Shown here in pieces: positions 10,508-21,379 of a DNA stretch of 64,000 nucleotides (position 1 is the stretch's first letter; the number at the start of each line of letters is the position of its first letter). The notes beneath the pieces were generated by a model, which worked only from the letters and a program-made list of their open reading frames with translations, was not told the DNA's origin and did not search any database. Both the position numbers and the translations under genes were made by a program. The stretch comes from Vitis vinifera (lineage: Eukaryota; Streptophyta; Magnoliopsida; Vitales; Vitaceae). The stretch covers positions 8,102,501 to 8,166,500 of the forward strand of contig NC_081822.1 in NCBI RefSeq assembly GCF_030704535.1, given 5' to 3'.

Positions 10508-10596
10508 TGGAGCAAGGGTGTTCCATCTAGCATTTGCAGATGGTAAGCCCTTGAATTTCCAATTTTAGACACAATGTAGGGTCTTTCCCAATTTTC

Positions 10597-11690
10597 TTAG
10601 AGTTTCCCGGCTCCCTGTTCAACCGTATTCTCAAAGACCTTTTTGAGGACTAGAGTCCCAACCTTGAAGGCACGTGATCGGACTTTTCGATTGTAGTGGG
10701 GCAACAACTCGTTGCTGGTAGGATGCCATCCAGATGGATGCGTTCTCTCTTGCTTCATATGAATCCAGGTGTCTTTCAAGTTCCATATATTCATCTTTTT
10801 GGTCTTCAATGGTAGTTCGGGTTGTGGGCATACCTATCTTTGTGGGGATAACTGCATCCATCCCATAGGTGAGGATAAAAGGAGTGGTTCCCGTTGGTCG
10901 TCCGGGCGTTGTGCGATAGGCCCACAAGACTCCGGGCAATTCATCAACCCACATTCCTTTGGCTTTTTCCAACATTTTCTTTAGTGTAGAGAACAAGGTC
11001 TTGTTTGTTGCTTCTACTTGTCCGTTACTTTGAGGATACTGAGGACTGGAATACAATTTTTTTTATCTTCAGCTCTGAACAAAAGGTTCTGAAGGCAATG
11101 CTATCAAATTGTGGCCCATTGTCAGCTATAATTGCCTGTAAAATTGCGAACCGACATACGATGTTTTTCCAAATGAACTTGAAAACGTCTTTGTCTTTGA
11201 TGTTGACATATGTTTCTGCCTCTACCCATTTGTTGAAGTAGTCAGTGGCTACAAGTAGGAATTTTTTATGTGCGGCAGCGACGGGCAAGGGGCCAACTAT
11301 GTCTATTCCCTATTGCGCAAATGGCTAAGGGCTTGTGATTGGATTCAGGACCTCAGAGGGCATGCCTTTGGCATTGATCACACCTCTTAACGTAGTTCAC
11401 AACGTCTTGCTTCATGGTGGGCCAATAGTATCCTTATGAATGAGGACGATGTGCCAAGGTTTGTCCTCCTATGTGATTGTCGCATACGCCTTCATGCAAT
11501 TCCGCCAATACATATTGTGTTTCTATATCGTTTAGGCCCCTGAGGTATGGTCCTCCAAATGATCGCCTGTAAAGGTTGTCCTTAATCAAAGTGGAACAGG
11601 TAGCTTGTACTCGGATCTTATGAGCTTGTTTGCTTTCTTCAGGAAAATCTCTTATTTGGAGATATGTCTCAATTTCGTTCATCAGTCAAC
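10597..11690 (-). pseudogene. Integrase region of Tat-like element, broken
   Basis: The pieces span an integrase. The N-terminal part (11434-11682) is the zinc-binding side. The core (11025-11288) holds the first Asp in VATDYFNKW and the second in IADNGPQF. The third acidic residue is in NGQVEATNK in the overlapping piece 10631-11056, which continues into a TYGMDAVIP segment typical of plant gypsy elements. The pieces are in different frames, so no intact protein can be made. Confidence 0.7.
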
Positions 11691-11699
11691 GTTTGCTTC

Positions 11700-12125
11700 A
11701 TTGGTAGTGCACACGGGTGTGACAACTATGGATGACGTATCCTGGATGTAGACGCGTAATAATACTGCTTCCTTCACATAGAGAGTAGTTGTTATTCCGG
11801 CTAAGGTGTCAACCTTGGTGTTTTCTGAGTGGGGGATTCTCTTGATGTCCCACTTGCTTAATTTGTCCAGGCAAGTTTCTTACCTTTAAAAGGTACCGAG
11901 CCATGCACTCGTCCTTAGCTTCATATTCTCTCTAAATTTTCCCAACAACTAGTTAAGAGTCATTTGCGTATTTCAAGCTTGGACGGTGAGAAAGTCAGAG
12001 CAAGGCTAAGTCCGACGAAGATTGCCTTATACTCGACTTCATTATTAGAGGCTAGGAATCTGAGCTGGATAGCCTGTTCCAACTACTCTCCGGTCGGGGA
12101 TTGTAAGAGGAGGCCCATTCTATAT
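11700..12125 (-). pseudogene. Second RNase H domain of Tat-like element, broken
   Basis: The minus-strand translation contains segments resembling the additional (archaeal-type) RNase H of Tat-lineage elements: a 'LQSPTGE' strand, then 'ASNNEVEYKAI' with the conserved acidic position, then a 'PRLTP' tail. Several stops interrupt it, so it is assigned from short motif stretches only. Confidence 0.5.
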
Positions 12126-13492
12126 CATAAAGCCCAGGATGCCCCGTGAGAGCTTGGACCTTGATGAGGTTTTTGGTGTGTTTTGGATATGAAGTCAGCC
12201 ATGACTCGCCCTTTCATTGCCAGCCTGGGTTGATACTTGATTCTATACTCACTTAGTTCAATGGTCCACTTTACCAGTCTCCTGGATAGGTCTGGTTTGT
12301 GCAGAATGTTTATGAGTGGTTGATTTATGAGTACAATCACTTAATGAGCTTAGGAATAGGGATGGGGCTTTTGCGCAACACTCCTCAAGGCTAAGGCTGT
12401 TTGTTCTATCTTTGAATACCGGGTTTCTGTGTCAACCATTGCTTTGCTTACGTAATAGACGAGCCTTTGCTCCTTGTCATTTACGCAACAGAATAAAACA
12501 ACACTGACAACACAATCAAACACTGCTAAGTACATGTATAATTACTCACCAAGTTGAGGGCTACTTAGAATGGGAGGCTAAGTAAGGTAGCGTTTAATCT
12601 TCTCGAATGCTAGCTCACAATCACTTATCCACCTTGTCACGTTAGCTTCTTTCAGTGTGAGGAAGAAGAACCTTAACTTGTCTGTAAATCGGGTTATAAA
12701 GTGTCCTAATGCAACTAGTTGACACGTGAGGCGTTGCAAGTCCTTATTACAATTTGGGGTGAACGTCTCCATGACGACCTTGATTTGGTTCGGATTGACT
12801 TCTATCCCTCTTTGTGTAACCATGAACCCTAAGAACTTGCCTGCATTGACTCCAAAGGCGCACTTGGCTAGATTCAGCTTCATATTGTACGCTTTCATCA
12901 AACGAAAGGTTTCTTGTAAATGCCAAGCGTGCTTGCTCCTGGTTTTGCTTTTTACCACAATGTCATCGATATATACTTCCACAGTCTGGCCGATTAATGG
13001 CTTGAAAACTTTTGTCATTAGTCTCTGGTAGGTGGCTCCGACATTTTTAAGTCTAAACGACATGACCTTGTAGCAATATATTTCGTGTGGTATCACAAAA
13101 GAGGTCTTCTCATCATTTGGTTGGAATATGGGAATCTAATGGTAACCGGAGAAAGCATCTATGAAAGAGAGTATTCTATGCCCAATAGTGGAGTCGACTA
13201 TCTGGTTTATCCATGGCAATGAGAAGCTATCCTTCGGGTAGACATCATTCAGGTTGGTGTAGTCAACATAGACTCGTCATTTGCCTCTTTTTTTTGGGAC
13301 GACCACCATATTTGCTAACCACTCTGAATATTCTACTTTCCTGATAAACCCGGCCGCCGGTAATTTTTCTACTTTGGATTGGATGAATTTTTGCCTATTC
13401 GGGTGGAAGTGTCGGACCTTCTGGCGGATAGGTCGTGAGAAAAAGATAATATTGAGCCGATGTGAGGCTATCGATGGATGAATTCCGGGCAT
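12125..13492 (-). pseudogene. Reverse transcriptase and RNase H of Tat-like element, broken
   Basis: The 13277-13492 piece carries the RT N-terminal part (GFIRKVEYSEWLANMVVVPKK). The 12578-13096 piece holds the palm with the catalytic YIDD in VEVYIDDIVVKSK, then FLGFMV. The 12350-12535 and 12125-12340 pieces cover the first RNase H and connection (VKWTIELSEYRIKYQPR). The four pieces are not joined in one frame. Confidence 0.75.
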
Positions 13493-13672
13493 ATCAGAAT
13501 GAGTCCATACGAAGACGTCTTTATTCTGCTAAAGTACCTCTTTCAAAGATCTTGCTTCCTCCGTCGTGAGGAAGGAGCTAGCATAGGTGAAACGATTATT
13601 TTCTTATGAGAGTTGTATGATCTGCAGGGGGTCAGCTGCCGACGGATCTCTTTCCATCTGGCATTGTAATTG

Positions 13673-14230
13673 CTATTGTTCCTTTGTACTAGTCGGTTCA
13701 GTATGAGGCTCAGTAACGCTTGTGGATCCGAATTCTCGCGCCACCTGGTAACATTGTAGTGCTGCTAATTGGCTCCCAAAGAGGTTGACATGTTCGTTCT
13801 CAGTTAAGTAGTTCACTATTTGGTGATATGTAGAAGGGGTAACCTTCATGTCGTGCAACCAGGTGCGTCCCATGATGGCGTTGAAAGGGGACAAGTCTTT
13901 CACAATTGAGAATTGCACATTGAAGACCATTGGTCTGACTTGGACGAGTATTACAACATCTCCAAGAGAAGTTGTTGATGCTTCGTTGAACCCTGACAGT
14001 ATCCGCCCGAGATTTTCTAAAGCAGACAGTGAGAATCTCATTTGCTTGAACGCAGACATCTGTAATAGGTCGGTTGAGTTGTCTAGGTCAACTAAGATTC
14101 GCCTTACATCAAACTCGCTGATCCCCAATGTTAGGATGAGAACGTCTTGATGTGGTTGTAACACCCGATTGGGGTCTACTAAAGGAAAAGTGATTGTCTC
14201 ATCTATTAGGTGCACCCCCTCATCAGCCAA
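13673..14230 (-). pseudogene. Retropepsin region of Tat-like element
   Basis: An open stretch of 185 codons resembling the aspartic protease region of plant gypsy elements: the active-site strand reads ILVDLDNSTDLL, where DNGS or DTGS is expected, so the usual Gly is lost. It is followed by PFNAIMGRTWLH, a hallmark segment after the protease flap. Activity is unlikely. Confidence 0.65.
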
Positions 14231-14236
14231 TCCTGG

Positions 14237-15370
14237 TCAGATTGAGCTAATCCGCTCTCGTACGGAGGTGGCTCGGAGCAACCTTTGCCTCTTCCGCTTG
14301 GAGGTGTATTCTTCATTAACGGGCCCTCCATGGATGTAGTTGATCATGACTCTGGGAGCTGTTGAAGTTGTAGGGATTTGGACGTCTGGGTTATCTTTTG
14401 TCCGCGCTCGTCTCCTCTCTAAGCGGACATACTGCTTTAGGTGTTCAGCTCTTACCAGTTTTTCCACTAGGTAATGGAGACTTTTGCATTTCTCTGTGGC
14501 GTGATCATGTTCCTTGTGATAAGCGTACTTTCTACTCCAGTCCCGCTTAGCCGAATTCGTCTTGATTGGCTCTGGCCATCCACAACCAGCTAGATCTCGG
14601 ATTAGGTGGAGAAACTTGTCATATGAAATGTTGAGGGGGGTAATCTTGTCTTGGTTTGACTAATGATGTTTGTTTTGCCCTTTACCTGCCTGCCTTCGTT
14701 GGCTTGTAGTCTTAGAGCTCATGGCTAAGTCTTTCCTAGTGGGTTGGCTAATGACCATAACCTGTTGGGTAGCTGTGCGGACATTGTCCTTGAGCATGGA
14801 GTACTTGTTTTCTCGTCTGAACAGATCGTCCATAGTCATAGGAGGCTTTTTGGCAAGGGATTTGAAGAAGGGTGTACCAAGACAGATACTTTTTTTAAAG
14901 ATTTACAGGACTGTGTCCATGCTGTAAGATTATACTTGGAGTACAGTCTGCCCGAACCGCTTCACAAACTCCCTCAGCGATTCATTCTCCTGCATTTTTA
15001 TGTTCTATAGGGTATTGATGTTTTGTTTATGCCGTGTTGAGCACATATATTGTCCCACGAGAGCCTCCGACAGATCCCAAAAGTTATCGACGAAATTCAT
15101 CGAGAGACGGTGGAACCATGAGAGAGTCTGACCTTGGAGGTTGGTTAGAAAGACCTTACATAGTAGCGCATCATTCCCTATGTCGATGGCCATGAGTTGC
15201 TTGTAGTGTATGATATGGTCAAATGGATAATTGGATCTGTCATACACAGAGAATTTTGGAACTATGAACCCTCTCGAGAGTTCGTAGCTAATGATGTCAG
15301 GGGTGAAAGACATGGAGAACATGTCATCTAGTTGCTTATTAACAGAGCCTAGATGGCCTCTACTAGCCAA
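14237..15370 (-). pseudogene. Gag region of Tat-like element, broken
   Basis: The 15005-15370 piece matches the retrotransposon gag core in style: FIVPKFSVYDRSNYPFDHI, then LQGQTLSWFHRLS. The 14237-14467 piece, basic and ending near the protease, is the C-terminal side (EHLKQYVRLERRRA). The two are separated by frameshifts, and no intact zinc knuckle was found. Confidence 0.65.
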
Positions 15371-16092
15371 ACCCTTTACTGGTTTTTGTGCTAGCAGATA
15401 GGGGAGTCAATCCGTAATGACAAGTGTAGCTAAGAGGCTAAAATATGGCCCTTAGGCCATTGCTTCAGGTGATTCCCCCCATGTTAGGCAGCTACGGCTC
15501 TAGCCTTGCGTGCATTGCATTTGATAGTTGGGACTTCTTATCGTGTCTTCTCTTTGTTGAGATACGAGTGGAGTCTAAGCTTTCATCTTGCTGCGCACGA
15601 CAGGCTAGTGGGAATCTTTGTTTAGGCATTCTTTTTGGTTCATTAGAGGGGAACTCTGCATTCCCAAGGTATGTTGTCTCCTTGTTTTGCCTTGAGTTCA
15701 TTCGTTGACTTCTAGGTTGTCGGCTACAAGGAGGGCCTGACGAGGACACCTGAATATGTAACACGTCGTTTTCTTCTCTAAGTCTTCTTGTCTCTTAGAG
15801 CAAGGCCTGTACTTGTCATTCACTCTCTCACTGGCGTATTTCCATACTTGCACGCCAATCAAAATAACTCTCATCACCCATGGTTGACGATTGACTTTTT
15901 GAGAGTGTTGACATTTTTGTTCGTTCCCATAGACAACGCCAATGTCGATACCTTATCAACTGAGGATGGATTCCTCCCTTAGTTGTGGCAAGAGAAGTTT
16001 CCTTTCAAATGCTGGAATCTAGACTCCTTGCTTCCCTGCACAAAAATGCTCTGATCGGTTGTCCGGGCATACCCTTCAAAGCTCAAGTCAAT

Positions 16093-16093
16093 C

Positions 16094-16127
<34 letters not shown>

Positions 16128-16140
16128 GAAAGAAAGAAAG
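16093..16140. repeat. GA-rich microsatellite
   Basis: A run of (GA)n passing into GAAA units, inside the undefined right part of the Tat-like relic. Confidence 0.9.
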
Positions 16141-16733
16141 AGCTCACAGTGTCCTCATCCTCTTGTTCTTCTTCAATCGTGTTTTTTATAATGCTTTAAG
16201 GTAAAGGAAGACTCAACGATGCTGAGTTGGCTCATACAATGATGATTTGCGCAGTAGAGATAGGAGCAATCATCATATCTACAGGGCAACTGGGGGGTTG
16301 TGTCAGACGACGCTTCATGACAGAGCTTGCCATCCTTTCCACCTTGATGATGCCCTAAGGTCTTGTCTATTGACGCAGACATGAGGATGGAAAGAGTCTC
16401 ATCACTCAGTTTGATGTCAATCAGTCATGGTCTCATATACCAAAGAAGACTTGAGGCTATCAGGAGAGTACGAGTCGCTTAGTGGCGTAAATGGTCCAGA
16501 CAGGAGGTTCCCCGAATGTCTTGGAAGTTGTCCGGACAGTGATGAGAAATGTGACATATGGACTAGCCGAAACGATGTCATGTGGACAGACGCATGGAAG
16601 TATTTTGTAGGTGGACACGTGAGAGAAGACCTCTACATTAGGGTCAAACTTTCTTTGTGTTCTTCCCGGCCATCTTCACAAGGCTTTGATTGACGACCCT
16701 CGGCAACCGTTCTTCTAGCAGTTCACACAAGTG

Positions 16734-16886
16734 ATGCTTGCACCATTGGTCTTGCTTCTTCTCAATCTGCTTCTATCTTCCCCAAGTTCGTCAGCTACTG
16801 TTTCCACTTGGAGTGCTTATGAGCCAAAATCTGACCCACGGTTGAAAGGAAAATTAACAATTATTGAAGTGGACAAAGACTTTTGA
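16734..16886 (+). pseudogene. RLK signal-peptide remnant, copy 2
   Basis: The same broken RLK 5' end as at 8-94. Here the TAG is TAT, so the frame stays open for 50 codons: a clean Leu-rich signal peptide, then about 22 residues read out of copied upstream DNA (YEPKSDPRLKGKLTIIEVDKDF region). It could in principle encode a tiny secreted peptide, but no promoter is evident because the upstream side is retrotransposon relic. I treat it as a pseudogene. Confidence 0.5.
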
Positions 16887-18656
16887 CCTCATTTGTGGAC
16901 GCTAGTCGTTTTTCCAAATATGAGGCCGGAGCTAGGTACTTGGGGCATTCATGTTCCATCATCATCATTAATATTATTGCAGGTAGCTTTCCTCTTTCCA
17001 TGGGAATTTCTACCCTCCACATAAATCATGTATGAATATATTTTTTTTTTAAATGATATAGACACTATGTTTAATGTAAGACTATATAAAATTTAAATAT
17101 TATTTTTAATAATATGAAGTCAAGCTAGCCCTTGAGGTTGGATGCATCTCTAATGTCTTTGCAGCGTCAAATAAAATACTTGATGGTGGCATGTTGTGTT
17201 GGACCCTTGTAGTTGTTGGCTGTATAGGGCGGATCAGCTTGATTAGCTTTTGTAGCAGATTGTAAGCGTGGCTCTCAAAATCTTAAGATATAGAAATGAA
17301 ATTTACTCTAATAATATATATAGACACATAAAGATAAAAATATACTATTATCCTTTTTTCATATAGTATTGTATCTTGTTTAGAATACATAATCACTCTA
17401 AGTAATTGTATTACCCAATAAATTATACCTAATTTTAGAGACGGAACCAACAATTTGATCTAAGGGTGGCGACTTTTAATACATATGTGGGTTTAGCCCA
17501 ATAGTCAAGACTTATTATTATTGTTAAGGGAGACATTATTAGGTTTGAGTTTAAATCCTCCTATTGTCAGAATTGAATATTTTATTTTTTAACATTTTCA
17601 CAAGGGGAGATGGCTCCCCTAGGCCCTACCTGGCTCCGGTGCCTAATTTATTGATTGATGGTGTTTGAATCTATTTATTTTTTATTCTTAACATTTTCAA
17701 GGGTAGGTGCCCCTTAGGCCCAATCTAACTCTACTAATATCTAGTTTATTGATTGATGGTGTTTGAATCTATTCATTCTAAAAAAAATTTATTTTTTATT
17801 TTAGTTAAGATTTTATTTAAATTATTAAGTTAGTTTTAAATTGCATGCACTATTAATTTATTATTTCAAGTACAATAAAATAAGAAAATAATATACTCTA
17901 TCCTACTAAATAAGTTCATTCAACAGTATTTCAAAAAGTAACTTTCAAATGATATAAGGAAGTTACAAAATTAAACCCAAAAAAAATTCTCTCTGGGTTA
18001 AGTTATATCTTATATTTAATTATTAATAAAAATAGAATAGAAAAATTGTACTTTTATTCGTACCCCATATTACCATATTGGATGATAAGTCGGTAAAGGT
18101 AGATTAATAATATGATTGGTTTCAAAAAAACTATTAAGAAAAGAAAAAAAATATTAAAAAAATAGGTTTTTAATATCTTATTTTAATATGAAAAATAAAA
18201 AATAAGATATAATTAAAATTAATTAAAAACCTATATATATATTTAAATTATTTGATATTTATATATAAAAAAATATATTAACTTGAATGAGTTTAAGATA
18301 GTATATAAAATAATTTATTAATTTAATTTTTTTTTCTTTTACTTTTACATGATACTTAAAAAGGTATATAAATAAAGAAAAAATATACTAAATAAAATAA
18401 ATTTATTTATATATAAAAATAATTTATTAATTTAAAATCTATTTTTATTTCCTTTAACTTTTCTTTCTTTCTTTTTTTTTTTCTTATATTTCTTTTTTTT
18501 TTTTCCCTAAACCAAACATAAAATACAAACACAGGTGTAAAGTTTGTATCTTTGTGAAACTCATGTAATACTGACCCATGTAACCTTCCCATACAATTAA
18601 TTTCCTGCAAAGGAAGGCGGCAACATGTCATTGGGTGAGTGTCTTAGGAGACAAAA
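16887..18656. repeat. A-unit upstream block, copy 2
   Basis: Counterpart of 95-2135. The copied promoter fragment ends near 17030, then the block from 17167 follows copy 1 with scattered substitutions and indels. It runs directly into the A2 promoter at the point where copy 1 is interrupted by element 1, so it serves as the empty site. No gene is seen. Confidence 0.65.
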
Positions 18657-18973
18657 TCTGACCGGCGGTTGAAGGGAGAATGCACAATTATTGAAGTGGA
18701 CGGAGACTTTTAACCTTATCTGTGGAAGCTGGGTCATTTTCAAAACACGAGGCTGCAGCTTGGAACCTGGGGCATTCATATTCCATCATCATCATTGTTA
18801 ACATTTTTATTCCATCTTGCTTTCATCTTCCCATGGGAATTTCTACTATCCGCACAAGTCAAGAGCGACTTTGTCTTTTCCATAAATATTAGTACTATTT
18901 GTGTGTTCCTTCCCACAATTTGATTCAAGCTCAGCCCTACGGCCTTTTCAACTGATCCAATTTCATAGATTAC
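18657..18973 (+). promoter_or_regulatory. A2 proximal promoter and 5' UTR
   Basis: About 317 bp conserved with the other A genes. W-box core at 18857-18862 (minus strand), TATA-like ATAAATAT at 18882-18889, ATG at 18974. Unlike A1, it joins the longer upstream block without an insertion. Confidence 0.45.
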
Positions 18974-21379
18974 ATGGATGCGCCAGTTCTTTTGCTTCTT
19001 CTCACTCTGCTTCTATCTTCTCCACTTCCATCGTCCAACCTCGACAGTTTGAGTCAAGGCTCATCCCTCTCAGTTGGGAAGCCTGAACAAGTTTTGATTT
19101 CACAAAGTGGAATCTTCTCAGCTGGCTTCTACCCCGTCGGTGATAATGCTTATTGTCTTGCCATATGGTTCACCAAACCATCCTACGACGGCAAACATAC
19201 CGCTGTTTGGATGGCAAACCGAAACCAACCAGTTAATGGGAATTTCTCAAAGCTTTCGCTGCTAGAAAGTGGTGATCTTATCTTAACAGATGCTGGGCGG
19301 TTCATAGTTTGGACCATAAAGAGGGTTGGGATTTCTCCGGTGCAATTACACCTCTTCAACACTGGTAACCTTGTGCTGCGTACCTCGGATGGTGTTATTC
19401 AATGGCAAAGTTTCGATTCACCAACAGATACCCTTCTCCCTCACCAACCACTCACCAGAAATACGAGACTTGTCTCTTCAAGAACCAAAACCAACTTTTT
19501 CTCAGGGTTTTATAAGTTCTATTTTGACAACAATAATGTCCTCATTCTTGTCTTCGATGGGCCGGACGCTTCAGGCATTTACTGGCCCCCATCGTGGCTT
19601 GTAAGCTGGCAGGCGGGAAGATCGGCATACAACAGTAGCAGAACTGCGTTACTAGATTACTTTGGCTATTTTTCTTCAACCGACGATTTGAAGTTTCAGT
19701 CCTCGGATTTTGGTGAGAGAGTCCAAAGAAGATTGACCCTGGATATTGATGGCAACTTACGATTATACAGTTTTGAGGAAGGGAGAAATAAGTGGGTTGT
19801 TACTTGGCAAGCCATCACGCTACAATGCAACATTCATGGAATATGCGGACCCAACAGTATTTGTACCTATGTGCCTGGTTCTGGGAGTGGAAGGAGATGC
19901 TCTTGCATACCTGGATATGAGATGAAAAATCGCACTGACCGAACTTATGGATGCATTCCTAAATTCAATCTTTCTTGCGACTCACAGAAGGTTGGTTTCC
20001 TCCTACTCACACACTTTGAGTTCTACGGCTATGATTATGGCTATTACCCCAATTACACCTTACAGATGTGTGAAAAACTGTGCTTGGAAATATGTGGCTG
20101 CATGGGATTTCAATACAGCTATACTTCGGATAATTATAAATGTTATCCTAAGCGGCTGTTGCTCAACGGATACCGCTCGCCTGGTTTTTTAGGACATATA
20201 TATCTAAAATTGCCTAAAGCTAGTCTTCTTTCCTATGAAAAACCGGTTAAGGAATTCATGTTAGATTGCTCAGGCAACCGCTCAGAGCAGCTAGTAAGAT
20301 CTTATGCAAAAGCCCACGAAAATGAAGTGTTAAAGTTCATCCTCTGGTTTGCGTGCGCAATTGGAGCAGTTGAGATGGTTTGCATCTGTATGGTGTGGTG
20401 TTTCTTGATGAAGGCCCAGCAAAACACCAGTACAGATCCGCCAGGCTACATTTTAGCTGCCACGGGATTCAGAAAATTCACCTATACTGAGCTGAAGAAA
20501 GCAACACGGGGTTTCAGTGAGGAGATTGGCAGAGGAGGAGGTGGGGTTGTATATAAAGGTGTCTTATCAGATCACCGAGTGGCAGCCATCAAGCAGCTCA
20601 GTGGAGCTAACCAAGGAGAATCTGAATTCTTGGCAGAAGTAAGTACCATTGGGAGGCTTAACCACATGAACTTGATAGAGATGTGGGGTTATTGCTTTGA
20701 GGGGAAGCACAGGCTCTTGGTTTATGAATACATGGAGCATGGATCACTAGCACAAAACCTCACTTCCAATACACTTGATTGGCAGAAGAGGTTCGATATT
20801 GCGGTGGGCACAGCAAAAGGCCTGGCTTATTTACACGAAGAGTGCTTGGAGTGGGTTCTACACTGCGATGTGAAGCCTCAAAACATACTCCTAGACGTTA
20901 ATTATCAGCCAAAGGTGGCAGACTTCGGCCTGTCAAAGTTACAGAACAGAGGAGAAATCAACAATTCGAGATTGTCGAGGATCAGAGGAACAAGAGGTTA
21001 CATGGCTCCAGAATGGGTTTTGAACCTCCCCATCACCTCCAAAGTAGACGTTTATAGCTATGGTATTGTGGTTCTGGAGATGGTTACCGGCCGAAGGAGT
21101 GCTTCAATGGCCATCCACGGTACAGATGGCATAGGGGAACGTCAGAGTTTGGTGGCATGGGTGAAAGGGAAGATGAATGGAGCAACTGCAGTTGCTTCGT
21201 GGATGAAAGAAATCCTAGACCCGTCGATGGAAGGCGAATATGACATGGGTGAGATGGAAATTCTAGTAGCAGTGGCTTTGCAATGTGTGGAATTGGACAA
21301 GGATGAAAGACCCACCATGAGTCAGGTGGTCGAGACGCTTCTCCGCCCCGAACGTGGAAACAATCTTCACTACTATTAA
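18974..21379 (+). CDS. A2: G-type lectin S-receptor-like Ser/Thr kinase (ZmPK1-like)
   Basis: Intronless, 801 residues, with the same domain order as A1: signal peptide, bulb lectin, S-locus region, EGF-like, PAN, one membrane span, non-RD kinase. It is a near-identical paralogue of A1 and A3. It has one residue fewer in the membrane span than A1 and one more at the C-terminus, because the A1-type TAA became TAT and translation ends at the next TAA (HYY). Ectodomain changes relative to A1 include K187 for F and a cluster at about 209-212 (LVSW). All kinase landmarks (GRGGGG, Lys, HCD, DFG, APE) are present, so it looks functional. It is convergent with B1, 3.5 kb away. Confidence 0.94.
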   Translation: MDAPVLLLLLTLLLSSPLPSSNLDSLSQGSSLSVGKPEQVLISQSGIFSAGFYPVGDNAYCLAIWFTKPSYDGKHTAVWMANRNQPVNGNFSKLSLLESGDLILTDAGRFIVWTIKRVGISPVQLHLFNTGNLVLRTSDGVIQWQSFDSPTDTLLPHQPLTRNTRLVSSRTKTNFFSGFYKFYFDNNNVLILVFDGPDASGIYWPPSWLVSWQAGRSAYNSSRTALLDYFGYFSSTDDLKFQSSDFGERVQRRLTLDIDGNLRLYSFEEGRNKWVVTWQAITLQCNIHGICGPNSICTYVPGSGSGRRCSCIPGYEMKNRTDRTYGCIPKFNLSCDSQKVGFLLLTHFEFYGYDYGYYPNYTLQMCEKLCLEICGCMGFQYSYTSDNYKCYPKRLLLNGYRSPGFLGHIYLKLPKASLLSYEKPVKEFMLDCSGNRSEQLVRSYAKAHENEVLKFILWFACAIGAVEMVCICMVWCFLMKAQQNTSTDPPGYILAATGFRKFTYTELKKATRGFSEEIGRGGGGVVYKGVLSDHRVAAIKQLSGANQGESEFLAEVSTIGRLNHMNLIEMWGYCFEGKHRLLVYEYMEHGSLAQNLTSNTLDWQKRFDIAVGTAKGLAYLHEECLEWVLHCDVKPQNILLDVNYQPKVADFGLSKLQNRGEINNSRLSRIRGTRGYMAPEWVLNLPITSKVDVYSYGIVVLEMVTGRRSASMAIHGTDGIGERQSLVAWVKGKMNGATAVASWMKEILDPSMEGEYDMGEMEILVAVALQCVELDKDERPTMSQVVETLLRPERGNNLHYY

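Larger units (their letters stand above)
10508..16733 (-). mobile_element. Decayed Ty3/gypsy retrotransposon fragment, Tat-like
   Basis: This 6.2-kb relic on the minus strand has domains in the order gag (right), protease, reverse transcriptase, RNase H, a second RNase H and integrase (left). Two RNase H domains point to the Tat/Ogre branch. Many stops and frameshifts break it. It has no recognisable LTR pair: the left end stops within the integrase C-terminal region, and the right end abuts the RLK remnant at 16734. No target duplication is seen, so it probably reached its present boundaries by deletion or illegitimate recombination rather than simple insertion. The part from about 15400 to 16733 shows no clear domain and may hold 5' leader or LTR remains. 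Confidence 0.75.

Noticed and set aside
10508-16733. LTR pair for the Tat-like relic
   Set aside because: I found no repeated sequence at its two ends; the left end cuts into the integrase region.
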